Assembly (NCBI RefSeq): GCF_022884085.1
Contig: NZ_JAGGCS010000001.1
Span: 615,252 to 679,251 of the forward strand
DNA from: Paenirhizobium cremeum
GTDB taxonomy: Bacteria > Pseudomonadota > Alphaproteobacteria > Rhizobiales > Rhizobiaceae
Reading direction: 5' to 3'
DNA: 64,000 bases
Shown: piece after piece, positions 27,369 through 35,674 of the stretch
Layout: each line of letters starts with the position of its first letter
Position numbering within the stretch: the stretch's first letter is position 1
Notes under the pieces: model-generated
Seen by the model: only the letters and a program-made list of their open reading frames with translations
Databases searched by the model: none
Told to the model about the DNA's origin: nothing
Translations under genes and position numbers: made by a program

Positions 27369-28517
27369 TCACACCTCGCTGACCACGTTGTTGCCGGAAA
27401 TCACATGGACCTTGTAGTTGCCGAAGATGGCATTGGCCTCGCCGGAGGCATAGAGCGCCTGATAGGCGTCATGCGGCACCAGCGCATGTTTTTCATAAGC
27501 CGAAACGCCCATGCGCGCCGCCTCAAGATCGCCGGTCTCGATATGGAATTCCTGTGTGGCCGGCGTCGAGGAGAAGAAACCGCGCTGTGCCGGGCGCTCC
27601 GCCTTGGAGAAAATTTCCTGCATCGTCCATGTCAGAAGCCAGGCGTTTTCCGGCTTGCGCACCCGTGACAGGATCTCGTTGATCCGGGCGTTGTTCTCCG
27701 TGATCCCGGCCGAATAGAAGGGGCCGAGCACGATGCGCCGAAGAAGCTTCGGATGCAGCGTCGGGAAATCCTTGTCCATGTTTGTGGCGATCGTCGCCGG
27801 CGTCAGCGAATAGGCGCCGTTCTTGCCGGCGAAATCGTCGAACTGCGCGGCAAGTTCCGGGTTCAGCAGGCCGCCGACCGGCAACGGAATATCGACATCG
27901 GGATTGAGCTTGCCGTCCTCTCCCACCAAGAGCTTCGCGACATTGGCGGAACTGTCCTCTATGCCGGCGATATAGATCATCGGCAGCGTGTTCGTGCCGT
28001 CGAACACAGCCCAGCTCACGACATAATAGGGCCGCCGGCTGGTTTCGTTGACTGTTACGCGCACGGTCTCCGGCAGGACATAGGGCGAGAAGATCGCGCC
28101 CCGGCCGATCTGCTCCAGATAAAGCCGCTCCGCCATCCGCGATTGCAGCGCCTCGGGAAAGGCCTTCTGCCGCAGGATGAAATCGACCATCTCCGCCCTG
28201 AGCGCCCCAGCCTCGGGGATTTCGGAAAGCCGCTTCTCGGCATTGGTCCGGTCGTTTTCCAGTTCGAGCACATTCTGGAAAACGGGAAAGCCGCTTTCTG
28301 CCCGCGAAATGCGGAACTGCTCGGTAAAGCCGATACGGTTCTCCCAGCAGGCGAAGGAATTCCTGAGCCGCTCGACATAGGGCAGGAGCAGCGCCCCGGC
28401 CGCCCCGCTTCCCGGCAGCACGATGTCGGGATTGCGCAGGTAGATCTCCAGCCCGCCGAGCGCGGCCCGGATCGACTGGAAATACTGGGCGACAGGGCCG
28501 TCCTGAGCGTTCAGCAT
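27369..28517 (-). CDS. Conserved protein of unknown function in AAA+ operon
   Basis: 382 residues, no signal peptide or membrane helix. The N-terminal half is helical (segments such as ELENDRTNAEKRLSEIPEAG, about residues 85-104), the C-terminal half mixed, ending in HVISGNNVVSEV. Segments include YYVVSWAVFDGTNTLPMIYIAG and PTLHPKLLRRIVLGPFYS. I do not recognise the family. It sits between the coiled-coil gene (108-bp gap) and the AT-rich membrane gene (4-bp gap) on the same strand, so it is very probably part of the same operon. Ribosome binding site weak (GGGCGGG). Confidence 0.75.
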   Translation of the reverse strand: MLNAQDGPVAQYFQSIRAALGGLEIYLRNPDIVLPGSGAAGALLLPYVERLRNSFACWENRIGFTEQFRISRAESGFPVFQNVLELENDRTNAEKRLSEIPEAGALRAEMVDFILRQKAFPEALQSRMAERLYLEQIGRGAIFSPYVLPETVRVTVNETSRRPYYVVSWAVFDGTNTLPMIYIAGIEDSSANVAKLLVGEDGKLNPDVDIPLPVGGLLNPELAAQFDDFAGKNGAYSLTPATIATNMDKDFPTLHPKLLRRIVLGPFYSAGITENNARINEILSRVRKPENAWLLTWTMQEIFSKAERPAQRGFFSSTPATQEFHIETGDLEAARMGVSAYEKHALVPHDAYQALYASGEANAIFGNYKVHVISGNNVVSEV

Positions 28518-28625
28518 GGCACCCGCCCTGTCATTTTTTCCGATTCAAGGACAAAGGGGGGTATTTCCGACACGCTTGCGTCTCCCATGCGCCAGACATC
28601 CAAACTCGGCGTTCTGCCCGGCCGG

Positions 28626-29714
28626 TCAGGACTTCACATAGTTCGCCGCATTGTGTTTTTCGAGCACCGCCTGGAAACGGCGGGCGAAAGCCTCGTCGGC
28701 GAGTTTCTTGCGGCGCTGGATGTCCTGGGTGGAGAGCATGTTCTTCTCGTGCAGTTCGAGAAGATCGCCGATATGGCGCTGGGCGGCGGAGCCGATGCCG
28801 GCCATGGTCTCTTCCGCGGCGGTGTCGACCTGGCTGCCGAGCGTGTTGATCTTGTGGGCGACGTCCTGCTGGGCGGCAGTCTTCAGCGAATCTTCGAGCG
28901 CCTTGTAGAGCACGATGCGCTGTTCGGTGTCGATCGTCAGCTTGTTGATGAGCGTGTTCTGCGCGGCGATCTGGTTGTTGAGCGAATCGACGAAGGTTTG
29001 GAACATCGAGGTATAGCGTTCGAGCGTCTGGCTTTCCGCCAGCAGTTCCTGCTCCTTGGCCTGCATCTGGTTGTATTCGGTCGCAAGCCTGGAGCGCTCG
29101 CCTTCCAGCTCGGTGCGGGCCGATTGGTCCGTCGAGGCAGCGATCTTGTTCTCGATGTCGAGCAGCATCGGGTTCAGTTCCTCGATGCGCTTCTGCGTTG
29201 CTTCAAGGCTGGCGATCGTGCCCTTGCGGCGCTCGATCACCTGGATCAGGCTCGCTTCCGAGCTTTTGTAACGCTGATCGAGTACGCCGCGCTGGTCCTT
29301 CAGGATGCCGACGATGCTGTCGGACTTCGAGAGCAACTCCTGCAGGTTGCCGGCCAAAGACATGTTGCGCACCCGCTCCGTTCGCATGCGCTGCGCACTC
29401 TGCTTGGAGAAGATGCCGATGAACTTCTCATAGCCGGTATAGCTCTTCATGCTCTCGAATTCCGAGCCGAAGACATTGGTTGCGTCCTCCAGCCCGATAA
29501 TCAGATCGGCAATGTTGGCCTCCATCACCTTCTGCTGGTTGATGACGTCCTGGATACGCGCGTTCTCGATATCGAAATTGACGTCGCCGAGCTTCGTCTC
29601 GGCCTTGGCGAACTGGTCGAGCACAACGCCCGACTGCTCCAGCTTGCTTTTCATCTCGTTGACGATGCTGCGGGTCTTCTCGATTTCACTGTCGAAGGAC
29701 TGTAGCGAGGCCAT
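28626..29714 (-). CDS. Long coiled-coil protein, TelA-like architecture
   Basis: 362 residues, almost entirely charged heptad-rich helix: strong coiled coil across about residues 1-55 and 130-260 (for example LEATQKRIEELNPMLLDIEN and ELEGERSRLATEYNQMQAK). The overall plan, with the alternating QSL/ERYTSMFQTF and Asn/Gln-rich LNNQIAAQNTLINKL segments, resembles toxic-anion-resistance (TelA) proteins, but I cannot place it in that family with certainty. No signal peptide. First gene of the six-gene operon; GGGAG precedes the ATG by 11 bases. It may be the substrate or scaffold of the operon's AAA+ ATPase. Confidence 0.78.
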   Translation of the reverse strand: MASLQSFDSEIEKTRSIVNEMKSKLEQSGVVLDQFAKAETKLGDVNFDIENARIQDVINQQKVMEANIADLIIGLEDATNVFGSEFESMKSYTGYEKFIGIFSKQSAQRMRTERVRNMSLAGNLQELLSKSDSIVGILKDQRGVLDQRYKSSEASLIQVIERRKGTIASLEATQKRIEELNPMLLDIENKIAASTDQSARTELEGERSRLATEYNQMQAKEQELLAESQTLERYTSMFQTFVDSLNNQIAAQNTLINKLTIDTEQRIVLYKALEDSLKTAAQQDVAHKINTLGSQVDTAAEETMAGIGSAAQRHIGDLLELHEKNMLSTQDIQRRKKLADEAFARRFQAVLEKHNAANYVKS

Positions 29715-29765
29715 GCTGGATCATCTCCCGAAACAAGTATTGTGAGCGGAAAGACCGCCGCTTTC

Positions 29766-29870
29766 TAGAGCAATTCCAGCAAAAGTGGGAACCGGTTTTG
29801 CGTCCGGAATTGCGTAAAAACAAAGATATAGAGCATCGCTGGCGACTCCGTTTTCGCCGGAAACGCTCTA
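29766..29870. repeat. Rhizobial intergenic palindromic repeat
   Basis: A 105-bp element bounded by TAGAGC (29766-29771) and GCTCTA (29865-29870), with an inner pair GCAATTCC ... GGAATTGC. This layout, including the TTTTGCGTCCGGAATTGCG core, is typical of mosaic palindromic elements scattered between Rhizobiaceae genes. It lies in the promoter region of the six-gene operon and downstream of the pseudoazurin gene. Confidence 0.65.
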
Positions 29871-29916
29871 TCTGACGAACTTATCTTATTTCTTCCGTTT
29901 GAAAACCCGGTAACAG

Positions 29917-29945
29917 CAAAAGCCGGGCAGCATCCGCCCGGCTTT
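29917..29945 (-). terminator. Terminator of pseudoazurin gene
   Basis: AAAGCCGGGC pairs with GCCCGGCTTT over a 7-base loop; the minus strand ends in a TTTT tract. It starts 24 bases after the pseudoazurin stop codon. Confidence 0.8.
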
Positions 29946-29969
29946 CCCAGTAAAAACAACGGCGAGCGA

Positions 29970-30422
29970 TCAGAGGCCGAGTGCTGCGATCTCGGCGTCA
30001 AGCCGCTCGCGCGCCTTCTTCGGCAGCCTTCCGGCCTTGATGGCGTCGAGATTGGCCGGAGCGCCCTCGCCAACGACGACCAGCGCCACCATGCCCATGC
30101 CGACATGCGGCGTGCACTTCACGACGTAAGCGCCTTCCTTGTCGACGGTGACCTTGAGAGCCTCGTTCATCTTGCTCTTCGCCAGTTCGACGCCTTCCGG
30201 AACCATGTCCTTCATGTAGGCCGCGTCATGTCCCTTGTCGGTGGGCACGAAGGTGATGGTGTCGCCGACGGCAGCCTTCACCGTGGCCGGCTCGAACACC
30301 ATGGCCTCGCCATTGCTGCCCTTGTTCAGCATCTTCACTTCAATGTCGGCGCAAAAGGCCGGAACGGCAAAGAAACCGGCAACAGCGGCGGCGCCGACGA
30401 AACGAATGACCTTGTTCTGCAT
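29970..30422 (-). CDS. Pseudoazurin (type I blue copper protein)
   Basis: 150 residues with a signal peptide (cleavage near FCA-DI), then one cupredoxin domain. The type I copper ligands are H65 (KGHDA), C103 and H106 (VKCTPH) and M111 (GMGM), at the spacing seen in pseudoazurin. It is a periplasmic one-electron carrier, classically the donor to copper nitrite reductase NirK in denitrifiers. The gene for a c-type cytochrome lies 147 bases upstream on the same strand. No nitrite reductase is in the window, so a denitrification role is inferred only. Strong terminator follows. Confidence 0.95.
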   Translation of the reverse strand: MQNKVIRFVGAAAVAGFFAVPAFCADIEVKMLNKGSNGEAMVFEPATVKAAVGDTITFVPTDKGHDAAYMKDMVPEGVELAKSKMNEALKVTVDKEGAYVVKCTPHVGMGMVALVVVGEGAPANLDAIKAGRLPKKARERLDAEIAALGL

Positions 30423-30569
30423 TTATGACTCCTGAGCGAAAACCGCACCTCGCGGATTATCCGGGTTGGGTCTTACCCGAGCAGAACATGGCCATCCTTG
30501 ACCGGAATCAAATGCGGCAAGCCGACGCATCCGGCCCGGCGAAAAAACCGGATGCGCCTTTTGTCAATT

Positions 30570-30956
30570 TCAGTTCCCGACGGCGGCCGGGTTCTTGAGA
30601 TATGCGATGATGTTGGCGATATCCTCCGGCTTCTTCAGTCCGGCGAAGGCCATCTTCGTGCCCGGCACCAGATCCTTCGGCTTCGGCAGGTAGGCGGCGA
30701 GTTCTTCCTCGCTCCACACCTTGCCCTGTCCGAAGGTGGTCATGGCCGGAGAATATTTATAGTCGGCAACGCTCGCCACCGGACGGCCGATGATACCCAT
30801 CAGCGTCGGGCCGACCTTGTTCTTCGCCTCGGTCGCCGTGTGGCAGGCCATGCATTGCTTGAAGACCTTGGCGCCAGCGACCGGATCGCCGTCGGCAAAC
30901 GCGATGCCCGCCGGCATGGCCATGACTGCGGCAAGAACAAGACATTGAAGCTTCAT
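30570..30956 (-). CDS. Periplasmic class I c-type cytochrome
   Basis: 128 residues: signal peptide (about 1-21, AFA-DG), haem attachment motif CMACH (C35, C38, H39) and axial Met102 in PGTKMAF. Size and the KVGPTLMGIIGRP and PEDIANIIAYLK segments are typical of cytochrome c2/c550-like carriers. The ATG at 30956 has GAGGAAAACCCG upstream; a longer in-frame start lacks one and adds no signal peptide. It is probably an electron carrier that works with the pseudoazurin encoded just downstream. Confidence 0.92.
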   Translation of the reverse strand: MKLQCLVLAAVMAMPAGIAFADGDPVAGAKVFKQCMACHTATEAKNKVGPTLMGIIGRPVASVADYKYSPAMTTFGQGKVWSEEELAAYLPKPKDLVPGTKMAFAGLKKPEDIANIIAYLKNPAAVGN

Positions 30957-31121
30957 CGGGTTTTCCTCGTTGTTCATAGGGGATGGCGCCCTCGACATCC
31001 TCCGGCGCCTCGGCGAGGAACCTTATAAAACTTTAATGCGGACGACGACAGGGCGACTTGACGCGGATCAACCGGCATCGGCCTCCCTTTCTCTTTGCTA
31101 CGGAGAAAGAACCAGGAGAAG

Positions 31122-31607
31122 TCAGCCTCTTGCTTCCTCGCTTGACTGCCGGAAATAAGGCAGGTCCTTGAGCTTCAGCAGCACCACGGGATAGGCCATC
31201 AGCAGACCGCCGCCGACAAAAGCGAGAACGATGGTCGCCGGTCCGGCCGTGCCGCTCCGGATCGCTTCCACCATCACGGCAAGGCCGAGCGGCAGGAACA
31301 TGGTCACCGCGGTGAAGAGACCGGGCGAAAAGCGGCCTCCCGTACGGAGGAATGGCAGGATGTGAAAGAAGACGGCATTGACGAGCATCAGGGCCGCATA
31401 GGTGAGTACGGCAAACGGGAATGTCTCGGCCAGCATCGCAGCCGCGATGCCGAGCGCGACCACCACGGAATTGGTGACGAAGAAGTCGCTCCATTCCACC
31501 GGCAGGCCGATCACCGCCCGCGCCCAGTTGCGCCAGTCCAGCGTGTATTCCTCAAGGACATGGGCCGCATAGGCGGCCATGGCCAGCCAGGCCAGTATCG
31601 CAAGCAT
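31122..31607 (-). CDS. HXXEE domain membrane protein
   Basis: 161 residues with about five membrane segments. The motif HVLEE near the N-terminus (AYAAHVLEEYTLDW) and the second FFHILPFLRTGGRFSPGLFTA block mark the HXXEE family of predicted integral membrane proteins, whose function is not known. The ATG at 31607 is chosen for GGAGATTTC upstream and the immediate hydrophobic start. Stands alone between the cytochrome and the choline transporter, divergent from choX. Confidence 0.85.
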   Translation of the reverse strand: MLAILAWLAMAAYAAHVLEEYTLDWRNWARAVIGLPVEWSDFFVTNSVVVALGIAAAMLAETFPFAVLTYAALMLVNAVFFHILPFLRTGGRFSPGLFTAVTMFLPLGLAVMVEAIRSGTAGPATIVLAFVGGGLLMAYPVVLLKLKDLPYFRQSSEEARG

Positions 31608-31818
31608 TATTGAAATCTCCCAAATAAAAAGGTCAGGCGACCGCCGGATGCGCGGGACGGCTGCGGGGGCCATGGCCCCCGCTTCGCAGCGCAAAAATCG
31701 CTTCCAAAATTGCCACGTCGCAAATCGGGACCACGATCCGCCGCAAACGCGCCATCACGCTTGCAATTATGCGGTATTGAATGTTGACTTGGGAACATTA
31801 AAAAAAGGGAGCATCATA

Positions 31819-32772
31819 ATGTATAGTTCGTCCTTTCGGCGGCTCGCCCTCGCCTCCGCCGCATCGCTTTTTGCGCTTACGTCCGCAGCCTTTGCGGCGG
31901 ACGCCGAAAGCTGTAAGGCCGTAAGGTTTTCCGACGTCGGCTGGACCGACATCACGGCAACCACCGCCACCGCCTCCGTGGTCCTGAAGGCGCTCGGCTA
32001 TGAGCCCGCCACCACGGTCCTTTCCGTCCCGGTCACCTACCAGTCCCTGAAGAACAAGGACATCGACGTCTTCCTCGGCAACTGGATGCCGACCCAGGAA
32101 AACGACGTTCGCCCCTTCCTCGACGACAAGTCGGTCGAATCATACGGGCCGAACCTCGAGGGCGCCAAGTACACGCTTGCCACCAACGCCAAGGGCGCTG
32201 AACTCGGCATCAAGGACTTCAAGGACATCGCCGCCCACAAGGACGAGCTGGAAGGCAAGATCTACGGCATCGAGCCGGGCAATGACGGCAACCGCCTGAT
32301 CCTCGACATGATCGAGAAGGACACCTTCGGCCTCAAGGGCTTCGAGGTCGTCGAATCCTCCGAACAGGGCATGCTGGCGCAGGTCGCCCGCGCAGAGAAG
32401 GACGGCACCCCGGTCATCTTCCTCGGCTGGGAACCGCACCCGATGAACGCCAACTACAAGATGAGCTACCTGACCGGCGGCGACGACATCTTCGGGCCCA
32501 ACTTCGGCGGCGCCAACGTCTTCACCAACATTCGCGCCGACTACACGACGGAATGCCCGAACGTCGGCAAGTTCATCACCAACCTGAAGTTCTCGCTTCC
32601 CATGGAAAATGAGATCATGGGCAAGATCCTGAACGACGGCAAGGATCCGGAAGTCGCTGCGACCGAATGGCTGAAGGCCAACGGCTCGGCCGTCGAGCCC
32701 TGGCTTGCAGGCGTCACCACCTTCGATGGCGGAGATGCTGCCGCAGCCGTCAAGAGCGCCCTCGGCCTCTGA
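31819..32772 (+). CDS. choX: Choline ABC transporter, periplasmic binding protein
   Basis: 317 residues, signal peptide ending SAAFA-AD. It has the OpuAC-like fold with the ligand-binding aromatic segments seen in ChoX of S. meliloti: FSDVGWTDITATTA, FLGNWMPTQEN, YGIEPGNDGNRLI and FLGWEPHPMN; W and Y residues there form the aromatic box for the quaternary amine. It takes up choline for conversion to glycine betaine. AGGGAG precedes the ATG. First gene of choXWV; an hairpin before choW probably sets a higher level of the binding protein. Confidence 0.95.
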   Translation: MYSSSFRRLALASAASLFALTSAAFAADAESCKAVRFSDVGWTDITATTATASVVLKALGYEPATTVLSVPVTYQSLKNKDIDVFLGNWMPTQENDVRPFLDDKSVESYGPNLEGAKYTLATNAKGAELGIKDFKDIAAHKDELEGKIYGIEPGNDGNRLILDMIEKDTFGLKGFEVVESSEQGMLAQVARAEKDGTPVIFLGWEPHPMNANYKMSYLTGGDDIFGPNFGGANVFTNIRADYTTECPNVGKFITNLKFSLPMENEIMGKILNDGKDPEVAATEWLKANGSAVEPWLAGVTTFDGGDAAAAVKSALGL

Positions 32773-32778
32773 TATCCG

Positions 32779-32818
32779 AACGCACCGCGACGGCGTATGA
32801 TGATCGCCGCGGTGCGTT
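32779..32818 (+). terminator. Hairpin between choX and choW (attenuating or mRNA-stabilising)
   Basis: AACGCACCGCG (32779-32789) and CGCGGTGCGTT (32808-32818) form an 11-bp perfect stem within the operon, 40 bases before the choW start. This is the usual position of a hairpin that raises the ratio of binding protein to permease. Confidence 0.6.
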
Positions 32819-32860
32819 TGACAGTCGATTTTCCCGAAACTTGAGACGGATGGCAACGAC

Positions 32861-33724
32861 GTGATTTCGTTACCTGATTGGCTTGCGGATTCCAGCGGCA
32901 AACTGAATATCGGCCCTTGGGCCAAGACCGGCGTGGACTGGCTGACGAACAATGGCGAGTGGTTCTTCGACCTGCTCTCCTATTCGCTCGACCGGATCAT
33001 CAAGGCCCTCCTCTTTGTGCTACAGGCCCCGCCGCCGATCGCCGTGATCGTTGCGATCGCCGCCCTCGCCTACTGGCTGCGCCGGTCGATCGCCATCGCC
33101 CTTTTTACCTTCGTCGGCCTGCTGCTCATCATGAACCAGGGCTATTTCAAGGAAACCATGGAGACGCTGGCGCTGGTTCTGGCCGCAACAGCCGTCAGCA
33201 TGCTGCTTGGCATACCGCTCGGCATCGCCGCCGCCCGCCGCGCATGGGTCTATGCCGGCATGCGCCCGGTGCTCGACCTGATGCAGACCATCCCGACCTT
33301 CGTTTACCTGATCCCGGCGCTGATCCTCTTCGGTCTCGGCATGGTTCCGGGCCTGATCGCCACCGTCATCTTCGCCATTCCCGCTCCGATCCGGCTGACG
33401 CGCCTTGGCATCATCTCGACGCCGCCGGCGCTCGTCGAAGCCGCGATCGCCTTTGGCGCCACTCCGACGCAGGTGCTGCGCAAGGTCGAACTGCCCTTCG
33501 CCATGCCGCAGATCATGGCCGGCCTCACCCAGACCATCATGCTGTCGCTGTCCATGGTGGTGATCGCCGCCCTCGTCGGGGCAAGCGGCCTCGGCGTGCC
33601 GGTGGTTCGCGCCCTCAACACGGTGAACATCGCCAAGGGCTTCGAAGCCGGGCTCTGTATCGTCATCCTCGCGATCATCCTTGATCGCATGTTCCGCAGT
33701 TCCGAGACGGGAGACGACGCATGA
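32861..33724 (+). CDS. choW: Choline ABC transporter, permease
   Basis: 287 residues with six or so membrane segments (strong ones at about 50-72, 78-95, 106-125, 140-160, 190-220, 240-262) and the binding-protein-dependent permease loop with EAAIAFGATPTQVLRKVELP (EAA motif). The GTG start at 32861 gives the typical N-terminus MISLPDWL; the Shine-Dalgarno is weak (GACGG). ChoW is the membrane part of the ChoXWV importer. Its stop overlaps the choV start (ATGA). Confidence 0.94.
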   Translation: MISLPDWLADSSGKLNIGPWAKTGVDWLTNNGEWFFDLLSYSLDRIIKALLFVLQAPPPIAVIVAIAALAYWLRRSIAIALFTFVGLLLIMNQGYFKETMETLALVLAATAVSMLLGIPLGIAAARRAWVYAGMRPVLDLMQTIPTFVYLIPALILFGLGMVPGLIATVIFAIPAPIRLTRLGIISTPPALVEAAIAFGATPTQVLRKVELPFAMPQIMAGLTQTIMLSLSMVVIAALVGASGLGVPVVRALNTVNIAKGFEAGLCIVILAIILDRMFRSSETGDDA

Positions 33725-34770
33725 CCGACGCCGTCATTTTTGGAAATGTCGATATCGTCTTCGGCGACAACCCCGAAAAGGCGCTGGCCCTCGTCGACCA
33801 GGGCAAGACCCGTGACGAGATCGGCGTCGAGACCGGCCTTGTGCTCGGCGTCGCCGGTGCTTCGCTTGCGGTCAAGGAAGGCGAAATCCTCGTCCTGATG
33901 GGCCTGTCCGGCTCCGGCAAGTCGACCCTCCTGCGCGCGGTCAACGGCCTTGCGCCGGTCGTGCGCGGCAATGTCAGCGTCAGGACGCCCCACGGCAATG
34001 TCGATCCTTATCGGGCAAGCCCGAAGGCCCTGCGCGACCTGCGCATGCACACGGTTTCCATGGTGTTCCAGCAGTTCGGGCTCCTGCCCTGGCGCACGGT
34101 TGCGGAAAACGTCGGTTTCGGCCTCGAGCTTGCGGGCGTTGCAGACGCCGAACGCGCCAGAACGGTCGCCGAGCAGCTCGAACTCGTCAACCTCACCAAA
34201 TGGGCCAACCGCAAGGTCAACGAGCTCTCGGGCGGCATGCAGCAGCGCGTGGGCCTTGCCCGCGCCTTTGCCACCGGCGCCCCCATCCTTTTGATGGACG
34301 AACCGTTCTCGGCGCTCGACCCGCTGATTCGCACGCGCCTGCAGGACGAGCTTCTGGAATTCCAGTCCCGCCTCAAGAAGACGATCCTCTTCGTCAGCCA
34401 CGATCTGGACGAGGCCTTCCGCATCGGAAACCGCATCGCCATCATGGAAGGCGGACGGATCATCCAATGCGGCACGCCGCAGGAAATCGTCCAGAATCCG
34501 GCCGATCAGTATGTTGCGGATTTCGTGCAGAACATGAACCCGATCAACATGTTGACCGCGCGCGATGTCATGGCGTCGGGCCTCGATGCTCCCTCGGGTC
34601 AGGGCACTGTCGCCGGCACAGCCAAGCCGGAAACGCCGCTGGTCGAGATCCTCGATGCGCTCTCCCGCCACCTGGGGACGATCGGCGTTGTTGACAACGG
34701 AGCCGTCATCGGCACCATCTCGTCCCAGGATGTCGTCAACGGCCTGACGAGGCATCGCCGCAAGGCATGA
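33721..34770 (+). CDS. choV: Choline ABC transporter, ATP-binding protein
   Basis: 349 residues, an ABC ATPase of the proV/opuAA class: Walker A GLSGSGKSTLL (about 61-71), signature LSGGMQQRVGLARA, Walker B ILLMDEPFSALD and H-loop VSHDLDEA. The C-terminal part (about residues 285-349) is short compared with full CBS-domain proV. It powers ChoXWV. The start overlaps choW by 4 bases. Choline fed into the cell can be oxidised to betaine, linking to the dimethylglycine-type oxidoreductase at the left edge, by inference. Confidence 0.95.
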   Translation: MTDAVIFGNVDIVFGDNPEKALALVDQGKTRDEIGVETGLVLGVAGASLAVKEGEILVLMGLSGSGKSTLLRAVNGLAPVVRGNVSVRTPHGNVDPYRASPKALRDLRMHTVSMVFQQFGLLPWRTVAENVGFGLELAGVADAERARTVAEQLELVNLTKWANRKVNELSGGMQQRVGLARAFATGAPILLMDEPFSALDPLIRTRLQDELLEFQSRLKKTILFVSHDLDEAFRIGNRIAIMEGGRIIQCGTPQEIVQNPADQYVADFVQNMNPINMLTARDVMASGLDAPSGQGTVAGTAKPETPLVEILDALSRHLGTIGVVDNGAVIGTISSQDVVNGLTRHRRKA

Positions 34771-34814
34771 CCGGAAGGCCATGAAATGCGCCCGCATTTC
34801 GGGAATGAAGGTAC

Positions 34815-35564
34815 ATGTCGGACAAACCATCGGTCATTCGCGAAACGGATGACGAAGCGCGAGGGCTCGCGCGCCGGCTCCTGCGGTCGGCGCGCTATGC
34901 GGCACTCTCCGTGATCGATCCGGAAAGCGGATTTCCCTCCGTCAGCCGGGTCCTGCTCGGAACGGACACCGATGGCAGCGCGGTGATCCTTGTGTCCGGG
35001 CTTTCCGCCCATACCAGGGCCCTGCTCGCCGACGACAGGGTCTCGCTTCTCGCCGGCGAACCGGGCAAGGGCGATCCGCTTGCCTATCCGCGCGTAACGG
35101 TGCAATGCCTCGCCCAAACGGTCGAGCGGGAGAGCGCCGAACATCTCAAGCTGCGCGCCCGTTTCATCGCCCGCCATCCCAAGGCGAGGCTCTATATCGA
35201 CTTTCCCGATTTCCGCTTTTTCTGCCTCGTGCCGCAGGCGGCAAGTCTCAACGGCGGCTTCGGAAAGGCCTACGTTCTGTCCGCCGAGGACTTCGTGATT
35301 CCCTCCTTTCCCGATGGCGCATTGTGGGAAAACGAAAGCGGGACACTACAAGAATTAATGGTGAGGTTTCCGGATGCCGCCGCTCGGATCGCCACAACGC
35401 GATGCGGGCAGAAGCCCGGAAAATGGTTGTTTTGCGGCATAGATAGGGCTGGAATCGACCTTATTTGCGGCGATTTTCTGGCCAGACATGAATTCGAGCA
35501 CCTGCTTGCTTCACCAGCGGATTTGAATTCAGCTATATCTAAAACAGCAAACCCGATACCTTAA
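34815..35564 (+). CDS. HugZ/pyridoxamine-phosphate-oxidase fold protein
   Basis: 249 residues with the split-barrel FMN-binding-like fold of the PNPOx/HugZ group: AALSVIDPESGFPSVSRVLLGTD, VSGLSAHTRALLADDRVSLL and RARFIARHPKARLYIDFPDF. A second, DUF2470-like region lies near the C-terminus (AISK...). HugZ proteins are haem oxygenases or iron-utilisation proteins, but rhizobial members are poorly studied and this one lies between choV and a NolR-like regulator rather than with haem genes. Start ATG 34815 has GAAGGTAC upstream. No claim of haem degradation is made from sequence alone. Confidence 0.75.
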   Translation: MSDKPSVIRETDDEARGLARRLLRSARYAALSVIDPESGFPSVSRVLLGTDTDGSAVILVSGLSAHTRALLADDRVSLLAGEPGKGDPLAYPRVTVQCLAQTVERESAEHLKLRARFIARHPKARLYIDFPDFRFFCLVPQAASLNGGFGKAYVLSAEDFVIPSFPDGALWENESGTLQELMVRFPDAAARIATTRCGQKPGKWLFCGIDRAGIDLICGDFLARHEFEHLLASPADLNSAISKTANPIP

Positions 35565-35674
35565 ATTTAGGCATATACAATTAGCAGCTTGTTGTTAGAG
35601 TTTGACCATAGCTAATTTGAAGGATTGCAAACGGTCGCCCCCTCCCAGGGCTCCGACAAAGGAAAGTTGAAGTC

